A stretch of 64,000 nucleotides of DNA from an uncultured Bacteroidia bacterium. GTDB taxonomy: Bacteria; Bacteroidota; Bacteroidia; Bacteroidales; Prolixibacteraceae. Position 1 is the stretch's first letter, and each line of letters opens with the position of its first letter. The notes under the pieces were generated by a model. That model saw only the letters and a program-made list of their open reading frames with translations. It was not told the origin of the DNA and searched no databases. Positions 36,260 through 45,244 of the stretch are shown piece by piece. Location of the stretch: assembly GCA_903897145.1 (NCBI GenBank), contig CAIUAN010000038.1, positions 62,001 to 126,000 of the forward strand, written 5' to 3'. A program made the position numbers and the translations under genes.

Positions 36260-39200
36260 ATGAAACAAAAAAATCTGATTCGGTTTTTCCAATTGATTTC
36301 TCTTGTCTTACTATTAGTTGGATGTAAACAGAAACCAACAACAGATGGGATTCAAGATTATCAAACATTCAAAAGCAATTTCTTAAATCCACCATCGGAC
36401 TATCGAACGGCGCCGCTGTGGGACTGGAACGATAAAATTACGGAGGAAGGAATTGATTTTCACATGAAGAAGTTCAAAGAAGGTGGATTAGGCGGAGTGT
36501 TTGTTCATCCTCGACCTGGACTTTTGACTGAATATATCTCAGAAGATTGGCATCATTTGTTTGACTATACGGTCCGCAAAGGGAAAGAACTCGGGATGAA
36601 AGTGTGGATCTATGATGAGAATTCATATCCTAGCGGATTTGCTGGTGGTCATGTGGCAGCTCAAATGCCTGAATCCTATAATCATGGGACGGGATTTAGT
36701 TGCGAAAAACAAGAAATTCTTAAGATAGACACCGCAAAATATGATATTATTATAAAACTAGAAAACAACCTATTTACAGATATCACCAAAAACAAGGATC
36801 AATTCGTAGGGTCAAAGGGTGATTTCTATCTATTCAAAAAAACCTACGCAGAAAAATCGTATTGGTTAGGAAACAACCCTTATGTTGACTTATTACATAA
36901 AGGTGTTACTCAAAAATTCATTGAGATCACCATGAGAGGATATGAAAAATACGACAAAGATGAATTTGGCAAAACATTGATGGGCATCTTCACGGACGAA
37001 CCCAACTTAGAAGCTGCAATGGGTAAAAATACCGATCTGCGCTGGACATCTGATTTATTCGATGAATTTCAAAAAAGGTGGGGTTATGACCTGAAAATAA
37101 CACTGCCATCAATCGTCTATGAAGTTGGAGATTGGAAAAAAGTCCGTCATGATTATTATGAGCTTCTTAATGAATTATTTGTCGATAGGTTTATCAAACC
37201 CTACACCCAATATTGCGAATCAGTTGGATTAAAACTGACGGGGCATTTCTGGGAGCATGGTTGGCCGATGCCTACAGATGGCTTTGATGAAGCATCAAAC
37301 TATCTGTATCAACAACAACCTGGCGTAGATATGCTTGGTAATGTTTATACGCCAAAGGGTCAAGGGGCTCAATTTGGAAACACCCGAGCAATCAGAGAAC
37401 TTCAAAGTTCAGCTAATCAAGCAGGTCACCGAAGAACGCTTAGTGAGACTTACGGCGGTGCTGGTTGGGAAATACCATTCTCAAATCTGAAGAAACTTGT
37501 CGACTGGGAGGTCGTTTTAGGGGTAAATTTCGTCAATCAACATTTAGCTTATTATACCATTAAAGGGGTACGTAAATTTGATTATCCCCCATCATTTACC
37601 TATCACGAACCATGGTGGGAGAACTACAAGATGATGGGCGATTACATCGGACGCATCTCCATGGCAACTGCTTCTGGAGAACAGATTAATAAAACGTTAG
37701 TACTTCAACCCAATACAACTTCATGGATGTATTTTGGAAGAAAAATAAAGAATACAACTCCAGAGATCATTAAAAGAGATTTCAGATTATTCGTCTATGA
37801 TTTAGAACGAAATCATTACCAGTATGACCTAGGCTCTGAAAATGTGCTTAAAGTTATTGGATCAGTTAACAAGAATACGCTTGTCGTTGGCAAGCGCTCC
37901 TATAATCTTGTGGTAATACCACAAACGATGCAGAACATAGATCTAAACACCTACAAATTACTCACCGAATATTTAGAAAAAGGTGGAAAGATTTTAAGCT
38001 TCGCGGATAGTATTCCTTATTTTGACGGAAAAGAATCAACGACAGTAAACACTTTAAGATCGAAATACGCCAACCAATGGACTTTTGCAAAAGAGACTAA
38101 AGAGTTAAGTGCAAAAAATTTATTGAGTGATCCTGATTTTTCAATACAAGAGAGCGATCCAAGAACTGGAGAACTGTATTTCCAGCGCAGAATCATGGAA
38201 GATGGGCAAATGCTATTCTTTGTGAATTCGAATAATTATGACATGACAACAGCCAAAATAAAGGCCAAAGGAAAATCGTTGATTAAAATGGATTTATTGA
38301 CCGGAGAATGTTTTAGACTCCCAACGAAATCGGTGGATGGGCAATTAACATTTGAAGTAACTATCTCTCCTATTGGCAGTGAGCTTTATTACTTATCGAA
38401 TAGCAACATCGGTGAAAATCCAATTCCTAAAGCTCCAGTTCAAGAACAAGTGGTAGTAGGAAATGGTGATTTAACAATACATCCGGATAAAGAAAATGTT
38501 CTAGTACTCGACTACTTGGATCTTAAAGCAAGAAATATTGATTTAAAGGAGGTCTACTTTATGAAAGGGATGCATGCTCTTTATGATAGTAGTGGCTTTA
38601 AAATGGGTAATCCTTGGCAACACAAAATTCAATATAAACAAGACTATATTGCCCTTGACACTTTCAAAGTTAACTCCGGATTTGAAGTTAACTACCACTT
38701 TACAATTGGTGAAAATGCGAGTACCGAAACAATTAAAAACTTATCAGTCGTTGTTGAAAGACCAGAACTTTGGGATGTGCTAGTCAATGGTCATAAAGTT
38801 GAGAAAGGAAGTCAATGGTGGATAGACCGAGAATTTTTCAAGAGTCCAATTGGAGATAAAGTGCTTAAGGGTTCAAACACCTTAACATTAAAAGCACAAA
38901 AGATGTCGGTCTATGCAGAGCTTATGCCAGCCTATATCGTCGGAGATTTTGTTTTAAATCCATTAGCCAAAGGTTTTGAAATTTCAACGGGATCAATAAC
39001 TAAACTAGGCTCCTGGAAAACAATGGGCTATCCATTTTATTCCCAAAATGTCTCCTATTCTCAAACTTTCGAAGCCGCTAAATCCAATGAGACCTATAAA
39101 TTAAAGCTCAAAAAATGGAATGGTGTGGTGGCTGAAGTTTATGTAAACAAAAAGAAAGCAGGTGCCATTGCCTATCCGCCGTACGAGTTAAATCTCACGA

Positions 39201-39409
39201 AAAATATTCAACCTGGACAAAACGAGATTACGGTTAAAGTAATCGGCAGTCTAAAAAACACATTCGGTTATTTTTATAAAGACAGAGAGCGATGGATTAA
39301 TGGACCTGGAGATTGGGATGTGGCTCCAGATAAAGCCCCAAATAGTGCCGCCTATTTCTTGATGGATTATGGATTAGAAGAACCATTTAATCTTATCCGT
39401 TCTAATTAA
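36260..39409 (+). CDS. GH106-like glycoside hydrolase, lipoprotein
   Basis: A 1049-aa protein with a lipobox (LLLVGCKQK, Cys22), so it is membrane-anchored. The N-terminal barrel begins APLWDWNDKITEEGIDFHMKKF and contains WIYDENSYPSGFAGGH. Candidate catalytic acids are E247 in IFTDEPNLE, E332 in HFWEHGWP and E396 in LSETYGGAGWE. C-terminal beta-sandwich domains follow. It is related to GH106-type proteins but the Glu spacing differs from the gene at 31568, so it may act on another linkage or sugar. A GH2-type barrel is the main alternative. Confidence 0.72.
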   Translation: MKQKNLIRFFQLISLVLLLVGCKQKPTTDGIQDYQTFKSNFLNPPSDYRTAPLWDWNDKITEEGIDFHMKKFKEGGLGGVFVHPRPGLLTEYISEDWHHLFDYTVRKGKELGMKVWIYDENSYPSGFAGGHVAAQMPESYNHGTGFSCEKQEILKIDTAKYDIIIKLENNLFTDITKNKDQFVGSKGDFYLFKKTYAEKSYWLGNNPYVDLLHKGVTQKFIEITMRGYEKYDKDEFGKTLMGIFTDEPNLEAAMGKNTDLRWTSDLFDEFQKRWGYDLKITLPSIVYEVGDWKKVRHDYYELLNELFVDRFIKPYTQYCESVGLKLTGHFWEHGWPMPTDGFDEASNYLYQQQPGVDMLGNVYTPKGQGAQFGNTRAIRELQSSANQAGHRRTLSETYGGAGWEIPFSNLKKLVDWEVVLGVNFVNQHLAYYTIKGVRKFDYPPSFTYHEPWWENYKMMGDYIGRISMATASGEQINKTLVLQPNTTSWMYFGRKIKNTTPEIIKRDFRLFVYDLERNHYQYDLGSENVLKVIGSVNKNTLVVGKRSYNLVVIPQTMQNIDLNTYKLLTEYLEKGGKILSFADSIPYFDGKESTTVNTLRSKYANQWTFAKETKELSAKNLLSDPDFSIQESDPRTGELYFQRRIMEDGQMLFFVNSNNYDMTTAKIKAKGKSLIKMDLLTGECFRLPTKSVDGQLTFEVTISPIGSELYYLSNSNIGENPIPKAPVQEQVVVGNGDLTIHPDKENVLVLDYLDLKARNIDLKEVYFMKGMHALYDSSGFKMGNPWQHKIQYKQDYIALDTFKVNSGFEVNYHFTIGENASTETIKNLSVVVERPELWDVLVNGHKVEKGSQWWIDREFFKSPIGDKVLKGSNTLTLKAQKMSVYAELMPAYIVGDFVLNPLAKGFEISTGSITKLGSWKTMGYPFYSQNVSYSQTFEAAKSNETYKLKLKKWNGVVAEVYVNKKKAGAIAYPPYELNLTKNIQPGQNEITVKVIGSLKNTFGYFYKDRERWINGPGDWDVAPDKAPNSAAYFLMDYGLEEPFNLIRSN

Positions 39410-39472
39410 TAAAATATTAAAAAGGTTTCTTACTTTTACGACTCACAACTAATACTATTTGAAAATCAACTT

Positions 39473-40390
39473 ATGAAAACAACTAAAAATCGAATCTCAA
39501 CTGCGCTTAAACTTAGTGTGATGGTGCTTTTATTCCTTAGTGCTCAAACCAATTTATTTGCAGCTTCTAAACAAAATTCTAAAATTTCGGGTGTTCAAAT
39601 TGGAACGATAACCTATAGTTTTCGTAGCATCCCAGATCAAACTCTTCAGGGAATGCTTAACGCGGCCAAAGAAGCAGGATTAAGCTCTGTTGAACTTATG
39701 GGTGGTGCGGTAGAACAATTTGCTGGTATTCCTGCCAGCAGCGATCCTCAGGTTATTCGCAAATGGCGTTCAACCGTTTCTATGGATAAATTCAAAGAAG
39801 CCCGCAAACTTTTCAATTCAAATGGGATTAAGATTAATATTTTAAAACTAGGCGACGCAGGATGGTCTGATGAGGAGATCGACTATGCATTCAATGCTTG
39901 TAAAGCATTAGGCGCGCAAGGCATTACCTCTGAGATTTCGGAAGATGCTGCTGCCCGCTTCGCCCCATTTGCGGAGAAACATAATCTATATGCTATTTTT
40001 CACAACCATGGTCAACCTGGAAATCCTAAATTTAGCTTTGACAGAGTCTTAGCGAAGGGTCCAAAAATCATGCTAAACCTTGATTGCGGTCATTATTTTG
40101 GTGCAACAGGTGAAAGCCCAGTTGCCCTGATCAAACGACTTCATAACCGCATTATCAGTTTTCACTTAAAAGACAAAACTGGCCCTAAGGCTGCGTCACC
40201 AAACAAAAACCAAGTTTGGGGTGAAGGTGAAACGCCAATTGCTGATATCCTTAACCTAATTAAAAAGGAAAAATATCCTATCACTTGCGATATCGAACTA
40301 GAATATACTGTCCCTGCAAATTCTGACGCAGTAAAAGAGGTAGCTAAATGTCTAGATTATTGCAAAGCAGCCCTAGCTGTAAAAAAATAA
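39473..40390 (+). CDS. Secreted xylose-isomerase-like TIM barrel (sugar isomerase/epimerase or lyase)
   Basis: A 305-aa protein with a signal peptide (ALKLSVMVLLFLSAQTNLFA). The AP-endonuclease-2/xylose-isomerase-like fold is shown by SSVELMGGAVEQFAG, AIFHNHGQ, LNLDCGHYFG, SFHLKDKTG and TCDIELEYT, which carry the usual Glu/His/Asp/Glu metal ligands. An exported member cannot act on a phosphorylated cytoplasmic sugar, so epimerisation or keto-glycoside lyase chemistry in the periplasm is plausible. It lies 63 bp after the GH106-like gene and is followed by a hairpin. Confidence 0.82.
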   Translation: MKTTKNRISTALKLSVMVLLFLSAQTNLFAASKQNSKISGVQIGTITYSFRSIPDQTLQGMLNAAKEAGLSSVELMGGAVEQFAGIPASSDPQVIRKWRSTVSMDKFKEARKLFNSNGIKINILKLGDAGWSDEEIDYAFNACKALGAQGITSEISEDAAARFAPFAEKHNLYAIFHNHGQPGNPKFSFDRVLAKGPKIMLNLDCGHYFGATGESPVALIKRLHNRIISFHLKDKTGPKAASPNKNQVWGEGETPIADILNLIKKEKYPITCDIELEYTVPANSDAVKEVAKCLDYCKAALAVKK

Positions 40391-40413
40391 GCAACACTAA
40401 ATTACTCTAATAG

Positions 40414-40468
40414 TTCCCTTCTAACCTCTCTCATTTGATTGCTGGTTAGAAGTGAATTTGTTTTTTAG
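40414..40468 (+). terminator. Probable terminator after the TIM-barrel gene
   Basis: CTTCTAACC (40418-40426) pairs with GGTTAGAAG (40444-40452), extended by TTC / GAA across one mismatch. It is followed by a T-rich stretch including TTTTTT. It would end the 30.3-40.4 kb transcript. Confidence 0.6.
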
Positions 40469-40508
40469 AACCTTAATTATAAGCAACTAACACCACCAAA
40501 CTTATAAA

Positions 40509-43163
40509 ATGAACACATACACGAAGGTTAAAACAGCCAAGAGACTATCTTTTAATTATCTGATCTATATCGGGTTTCTAACTAGTATTCTTTTCTCCTA
40601 CAGCTTCACACGAGCAGCAGAATACAAATCAGTTAAGATCCAACATGCCTCAGGTCAGAATAAAATAGAACTTAATATTGTAAACCTATTAGCCGATCGA
40701 CTTAAAGAGGCTGGAGTTGTAGATGTTCAAACAACGGAAGAAAACAATGCCCCCTTACCTTCAAAAGAAACGCTGCTGATCGCTATTGGCATTCCACAAG
40801 CCAACAAATCGATCCAAGATTTTTTTACAAAACAGCAGATTGCACCCTTATCAAATCTTGAGCCTGGACTAGAGGGATTCTTGCTTAAGAAACTAGAGAA
40901 TCAAAACCTTGTAATCGCAGCAGGCGTTGATCAAAGAGGCTGCCTTTATGCTGTAGGTGAAATACTCAGACAAGCGAACATTCGGAATGGTGTTCTTCAG
41001 CTTCCTGACAACATTGAAGTCAGAACGGCTCCCGCCTTTGAGATCCGAGGAACCCAAGTACAACAGAGTCACATTGCCTTAAAACTTGGCAAAGCAAGAC
41101 CTTACACCGACAAAGAATACCATCGGGTAATTTTAGATTATGCCTTGGCAGGAGCAAACATCTTCTCAACAGATGCAGGCCCAATATTTGATTTCATCAA
41201 ATCTTACGGACTAATGACTCAAGGTGAGTTTGGTCCAAATACCGCTTTAAATGAGGTTGTTCCTGCTGCCTGGGAAGCAAAAGAATCGATCGGACGTACT
41301 GGGTATGTTTGTCTATCGGTACCAGAAGGAAATCAGTACATGCTTGATTTATGTGACAAATTCTTCAAAGATAAACCTGCCTTTGATCTAGTCAAATTCT
41401 GGGGTGGTGATGGTGGTGGATGTGAATGTGATCGTTGCAAGCCATACGGACTAATTTTCATTAAGACGGTTGAAAAAATGGCTGCAATCGTGCATAAATA
41501 TCATCCAGAGACCAAGGTTTATTTTACCAATCAAAAATTCCAAAACAACGACGACAACGCTATTTTTAAATACTTACAAGAGAACCCAAGCGACTGGTTG
41601 TGGGCTTGGGGATATGGCCCAGGATCAGATGCGACCTCTTGGCAGCCTGGTCAGCGTCAAACCCACCGAATGGATCTCTTCAAGTATCCAGGATATGGTC
41701 CATATAGCCTTTATCCAAAAGAGATCTTACATCAATTACCACCAAACGTAAAATTGCTATATTACAACGAAATAACTCACTGGAGATATGCACAACATGC
41801 GTTCATCCAGATGTATCCAAGACCAGACCGGGATGGCAATCTACCTCCTCACTGGAGTCATGACATCTACGAACGTCGTCCGGACCAATATCTAACCATG
41901 GTCTACGACCGTCTCTCTTTTTATGCTTGTCCAAAAAATTACTACCGAATTTTCAATGATTTAATGCCTTATGGTGTTGGAGATATTACCCATTCCAGTG
42001 GCCGTCACGATCATTTTAACCAATGGATGTGGCAACGACTTTTATGGGCTCCGCGAACGAGTTTGGAGGCAGTGGTGAACGATTATTGCAATACCTGGTT
42101 TGGCAACGAGGCAGCACCTTTAATGGCTAAAGCATTATATATTCTTGAAGATAACCTAACTGAACAAGCGGATAATCCAATGCCAACGAAAGCAGGTATC
42201 AAACGCTACTACGATTTAGTTAAACAAGCAGGAAGATTGATGCCAAAAGAGATCATGGATCAAGATTGGCTATGGCATTTGTATATGCAAAAAGGGGCCT
42301 TAGACAGATATACCCAGCTTAGTGCTATTCAACAAACACATTTGCAAAAACGGATTGAGAAACTGATATCTGAATCGATAAAAAGTGGTAACACAAAAAA
42401 TGGAATCCAAGAAGCACTTACATTATTTGATCTACCCGAAACAAAAGAGATGAGCGATCTCAGAGAAGAAGCTAAAGAGCTTAGTGATGTAAGTAATAAA
42501 CTATTTGGAGAACGCAGTGAAGGACTCTATAATCTCAAGCATGATTTTATTGGTCTGGGCTGGCTAAAGCGCCAATTAGAACGGGCAAAAACTGCAGATA
42601 ATAAGAAAAAAGAAGAATTACTTTCAACCATCGTGGATTATGAAAATCCAGGCCCTGGTGGGTTTTATGACAACTTAGGAACATACAATATTGCACCTCA
42701 TCTGGTAGCAGGCTCTGTTTATGACCATGGACAGCCTTATGTGCCTCAAATGCTATCAGAAGGGAATAGACCCTCACAGCGATCAATGCATTACACGTCA
42801 GATGAAAAACAAGGATTAACCCTTCACTATAGCAATTTAGATCCAAAATCGGCTTATAAAATTCGCTTTACGCTCGTTCGACCATGGTTTCAAGAACGCT
42901 ATGCCATGCGGATGAATCAAAAATCTGAAACTATTTATGCCGACAATATCCCAATTGCTAAAAATGTAGAATTACCGTTGCAAATGTCTGATTTCTTTAC
43001 GTATGACATCCCTATGGAAGCGACTGCTGATGGTGATCTCACGATTCGTTTAGAACGTGCGTCAGATGTGGGCTATGGTGATCGAGTAAGTGTTGAGCAA
43101 TGGAGAAACTCAGGAGGCTGGGGAACTATTGCGTCGGAAGTTTGGCTGATGAAGAAACATTAG
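40509..43163 (+). CDS. Unassigned secreted glycoside-hydrolase-like protein (DUF4838/alpha-glucuronidase-like)
   Basis: An 884-aa protein with an N-terminal hydrophobic leader (YLIYIGFLTSILFSYSF). Residues 40-170 resemble the small alpha/beta N-terminal domain that precedes catalytic barrels in GH20, GH67 and GH115. The central region carries VKFWGGDGGGCECDRCKPYG (about 296-315), like the DUF4838 Cys motif, and YYNEITHWRYAQH, a possible acid site. A helical region and a beta-sandwich (about 750-884) close the protein. Catalytic residues cannot be assigned with confidence. Genomic context points to plant or algal rhamnose-containing glycans. Confidence 0.65.
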   Translation: MNTYTKVKTAKRLSFNYLIYIGFLTSILFSYSFTRAAEYKSVKIQHASGQNKIELNIVNLLADRLKEAGVVDVQTTEENNAPLPSKETLLIAIGIPQANKSIQDFFTKQQIAPLSNLEPGLEGFLLKKLENQNLVIAAGVDQRGCLYAVGEILRQANIRNGVLQLPDNIEVRTAPAFEIRGTQVQQSHIALKLGKARPYTDKEYHRVILDYALAGANIFSTDAGPIFDFIKSYGLMTQGEFGPNTALNEVVPAAWEAKESIGRTGYVCLSVPEGNQYMLDLCDKFFKDKPAFDLVKFWGGDGGGCECDRCKPYGLIFIKTVEKMAAIVHKYHPETKVYFTNQKFQNNDDNAIFKYLQENPSDWLWAWGYGPGSDATSWQPGQRQTHRMDLFKYPGYGPYSLYPKEILHQLPPNVKLLYYNEITHWRYAQHAFIQMYPRPDRDGNLPPHWSHDIYERRPDQYLTMVYDRLSFYACPKNYYRIFNDLMPYGVGDITHSSGRHDHFNQWMWQRLLWAPRTSLEAVVNDYCNTWFGNEAAPLMAKALYILEDNLTEQADNPMPTKAGIKRYYDLVKQAGRLMPKEIMDQDWLWHLYMQKGALDRYTQLSAIQQTHLQKRIEKLISESIKSGNTKNGIQEALTLFDLPETKEMSDLREEAKELSDVSNKLFGERSEGLYNLKHDFIGLGWLKRQLERAKTADNKKKEELLSTIVDYENPGPGGFYDNLGTYNIAPHLVAGSVYDHGQPYVPQMLSEGNRPSQRSMHYTSDEKQGLTLHYSNLDPKSAYKIRFTLVRPWFQERYAMRMNQKSETIYADNIPIAKNVELPLQMSDFFTYDIPMEATADGDLTIRLERASDVGYGDRVSVEQWRNSGGWGTIASEVWLMKKH

Positions 43164-43181
43164 AAATCGTGTCGATAACTA

Positions 43182-43988
43182 CTAGACAGGTAAATTAACA
43201 TTCTGGAGTAGTACATTTCCCAGTACCGAACGATTGGGAAGATCGAGGTATGGATAAGTTACCTTTGAGAGGTATAGACCTTGCGCATGCACAGGAACAA
43301 TCGTCTTCGGGGTAATTTTATGCTTTAAATAGTCTTCAAAATCAGCCACAGAAAGTTTTTCATTGCCAATCTCAATGAGCTTACCAACAATTATTCGAAT
43401 CATACCAGCTAAAAAACGATTCGAAGTAAATCGAAATCGGAGAATGGTCTGATCGGCATTGGTATAAAATTCTGCTTTTGAAAGATAGCAGATAGTGTGC
43501 TCATATTTCAAAGGTGATTTGCAGAAACATTTGAAATCGTTAAATTTTGTGAGCAGTGCTAGGGCCTGTTTAATTTCAGACAGCTTAGGATTAACTAGCG
43601 GATAATAGGCACTCAAACCTAGCAAATAGGGATCATTAAACGTATGTAAATAATAGTCATAACTGCGCTCTACCGCATCGAAGCGGGCATGTGTTGTCCC
43701 GTCCATCGGAATCACATCGTAGATTAAAATCTCATGAGGCAACGATTTATTCAAACGAAACAACAGATCAAAATTCAGTTTCTTGGATAAATCGAAATGA
43801 AAAAAGAACTGACTAGCATGTACCTGAGCATCTGTCCGGCCACAACCAACAATTGCAATTGGTTCTTTTAACAGCTTACTAAGCATGGTTTCCAGAACCT
43901 GCTGAACACTAACTATACCTGGGAGTTTTTGCCATCCTCGGTAGTTATTTCCATTGTAAGCTGCATGGATAAAGTAGCGCACAGTCAT
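43182..43988 (-). CDS. truA: tRNA pseudouridine synthase A
   Basis: A 268-aa enzyme that makes pseudouridine at positions 38-40 of tRNA anticodon arms. The start YFIHAAYNGNNYRGWQKLPG and the catalytic Asp in VGCGRTDAQVHA are diagnostic, and the C-terminal block FLAGMIRIIVGKLIEIG is present. Full length. It is a housekeeping gene inside the glycan island, transcribed against it and only 18 bp from the 884-aa gene's stop. A minus-strand -7 element lies upstream. Confidence 0.96.
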   Translation of the reverse strand: MTVRYFIHAAYNGNNYRGWQKLPGIVSVQQVLETMLSKLLKEPIAIVGCGRTDAQVHASQFFFHFDLSKKLNFDLLFRLNKSLPHEILIYDVIPMDGTTHARFDAVERSYDYYLHTFNDPYLLGLSAYYPLVNPKLSEIKQALALLTKFNDFKCFCKSPLKYEHTICYLSKAEFYTNADQTILRFRFTSNRFLAGMIRIIVGKLIEIGNEKLSVADFEDYLKHKITPKTIVPVHAQGLYLSKVTYPYLDLPNRSVLGNVLLQNVNLPV

Positions 43989-44314
43989 TGATTTTAATTT
44001 TACCTTGCAAATATACTTCTTTCGGACCTTTACACCCTAAAAATCAAAGACAACAACTGTTTTTAAATAAACTAAGCCTTTCATGAAACCTTGCAAACCC
44101 TTCTATTATAGAAGTAAGTAATTTGTATCAACCTCATAGTTGGCAGGATATCGGTACTGATCTTAGGAAGTTTAACTTGGCATATTTAAGTTTGATTGAT
44201 CAAAGAGAGTGCTATGACAAGGAAAATTCAGCTAAAGGAATACGATAAATTCTAATTATTAAGACTATTTTAGTCAAGTAGTATCATTAATCCAATATCA
44301 AATCGAACAATCAC
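43989..44314. other. Divergent intergenic region truA / GH43-like
   Basis: A 326-bp gap. CAAATATA (44008-44015) reads TATATTTG on the minus strand, a -7 match for truA. Two perfect palindromes lie on the island side: CTTCTA-TTA-TAGAAG (44100-44114) and GACTA-TTT-TAGTC (44263-44275), the second 40 bp before the GH43 gene. They may be operators for this gene cluster. No small gene was recognised. Confidence 0.45.
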
Positions 44315-45244
44315 ATGAAGTATTTATTACTACTCTTAACCTGTCTTTCCTTGCAAGTGAATGCCAAAGACAAGGTTTTAATATTTTCTTATTTCATCGA
44401 TAATGGACAAGATGGATTGCATTTGGCCTATAGCAAAGATGGTTTAAACTGGGAAGCACTAAATCAGGGAAAATCTTATCTGACACCGACTGTTGGACCT
44501 GATAAACTAATGCGTGATCCAAGCATTACAAAAGGTCCAGATGGAATCTTTCATATGGTATGGACCTGCAGTTGGAAAGATAAACAAATTGGTGTTGCGC
44601 ATTCCAAAGATCTCATTCATTGGTCGGAGCAAAAGGCTATTCCAGTGATGGCCCACGAGCCCACAGCGAAGAACTGCTGGGCACCAGAGATATTTTACGA
44701 TTCTAAAGCTAAAAACTATTTAATTTTCTGGGCCACTACCATATCAGATCGTCATAGTCCAATAGACGATTCGAAACAAGAAAAAGGTTTAAACCATCGC
44801 ATATATTGCACCACAACGACTGATTTTAAATCCTATACACCGACACGAATGTTGTTTAATCCAAAATTCAGTGTGATAGATGCGACAATTTTACCCAAAA
44901 ATAAAAGCTACTATCTGTTTTTAAAGAATGAAAATCCAAATCCGCCAGAGAAAAACATCAGGTTAACCACTTCAAAATCAGCCTCAGGACCTTATCCCAC
45001 GGCAGTTTCTGAGCCAATAACAGGCAATTATTGGGCAGAGGGACCAACGGCAATCGAAATAAATGATTATGTTTATGTTTACTTTGATAGGTATACAGAG
45101 CATCGTTATGGAGCCGTCAGATCTAAAAACTTAACAGATTGGGAAGATATTTCCAACCAAATTAAGTTTCCGGATGGCACAAGACACGGCACTGCGTTTA
45201 AAGTATCATCTAAACTATTTAAAGAACTTATTAACCCAAAATGA
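44315..45244 (+). CDS. Secreted GH43-like five-bladed propeller glycosidase
   Basis: A 309-aa protein with a signal peptide (MKYLLLLLTCLSLQVNA). Candidate catalytic triad of clan GH-F: base D68 in MRDPSITKG, pKa-modulating D189 in VIDATIL and acid E242 in YWAEGPTAIE. GH43-type repeats include NCWAPEIFYD. Such enzymes release L-arabinose, xylose or galactose side chains. Its stop codon overlaps the GH78 start by 4 bp (ATGA), which indicates translational coupling and a joint role in trimming rhamnose-containing polysaccharide. Confidence 0.85.
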   Translation: MKYLLLLLTCLSLQVNAKDKVLIFSYFIDNGQDGLHLAYSKDGLNWEALNQGKSYLTPTVGPDKLMRDPSITKGPDGIFHMVWTCSWKDKQIGVAHSKDLIHWSEQKAIPVMAHEPTAKNCWAPEIFYDSKAKNYLIFWATTISDRHSPIDDSKQEKGLNHRIYCTTTTDFKSYTPTRMLFNPKFSVIDATILPKNKSYYLFLKNENPNPPEKNIRLTTSKSASGPYPTAVSEPITGNYWAEGPTAIEINDYVYVYFDRYTEHRYGAVRSKNLTDWEDISNQIKFPDGTRHGTAFKVSSKLFKELINPK

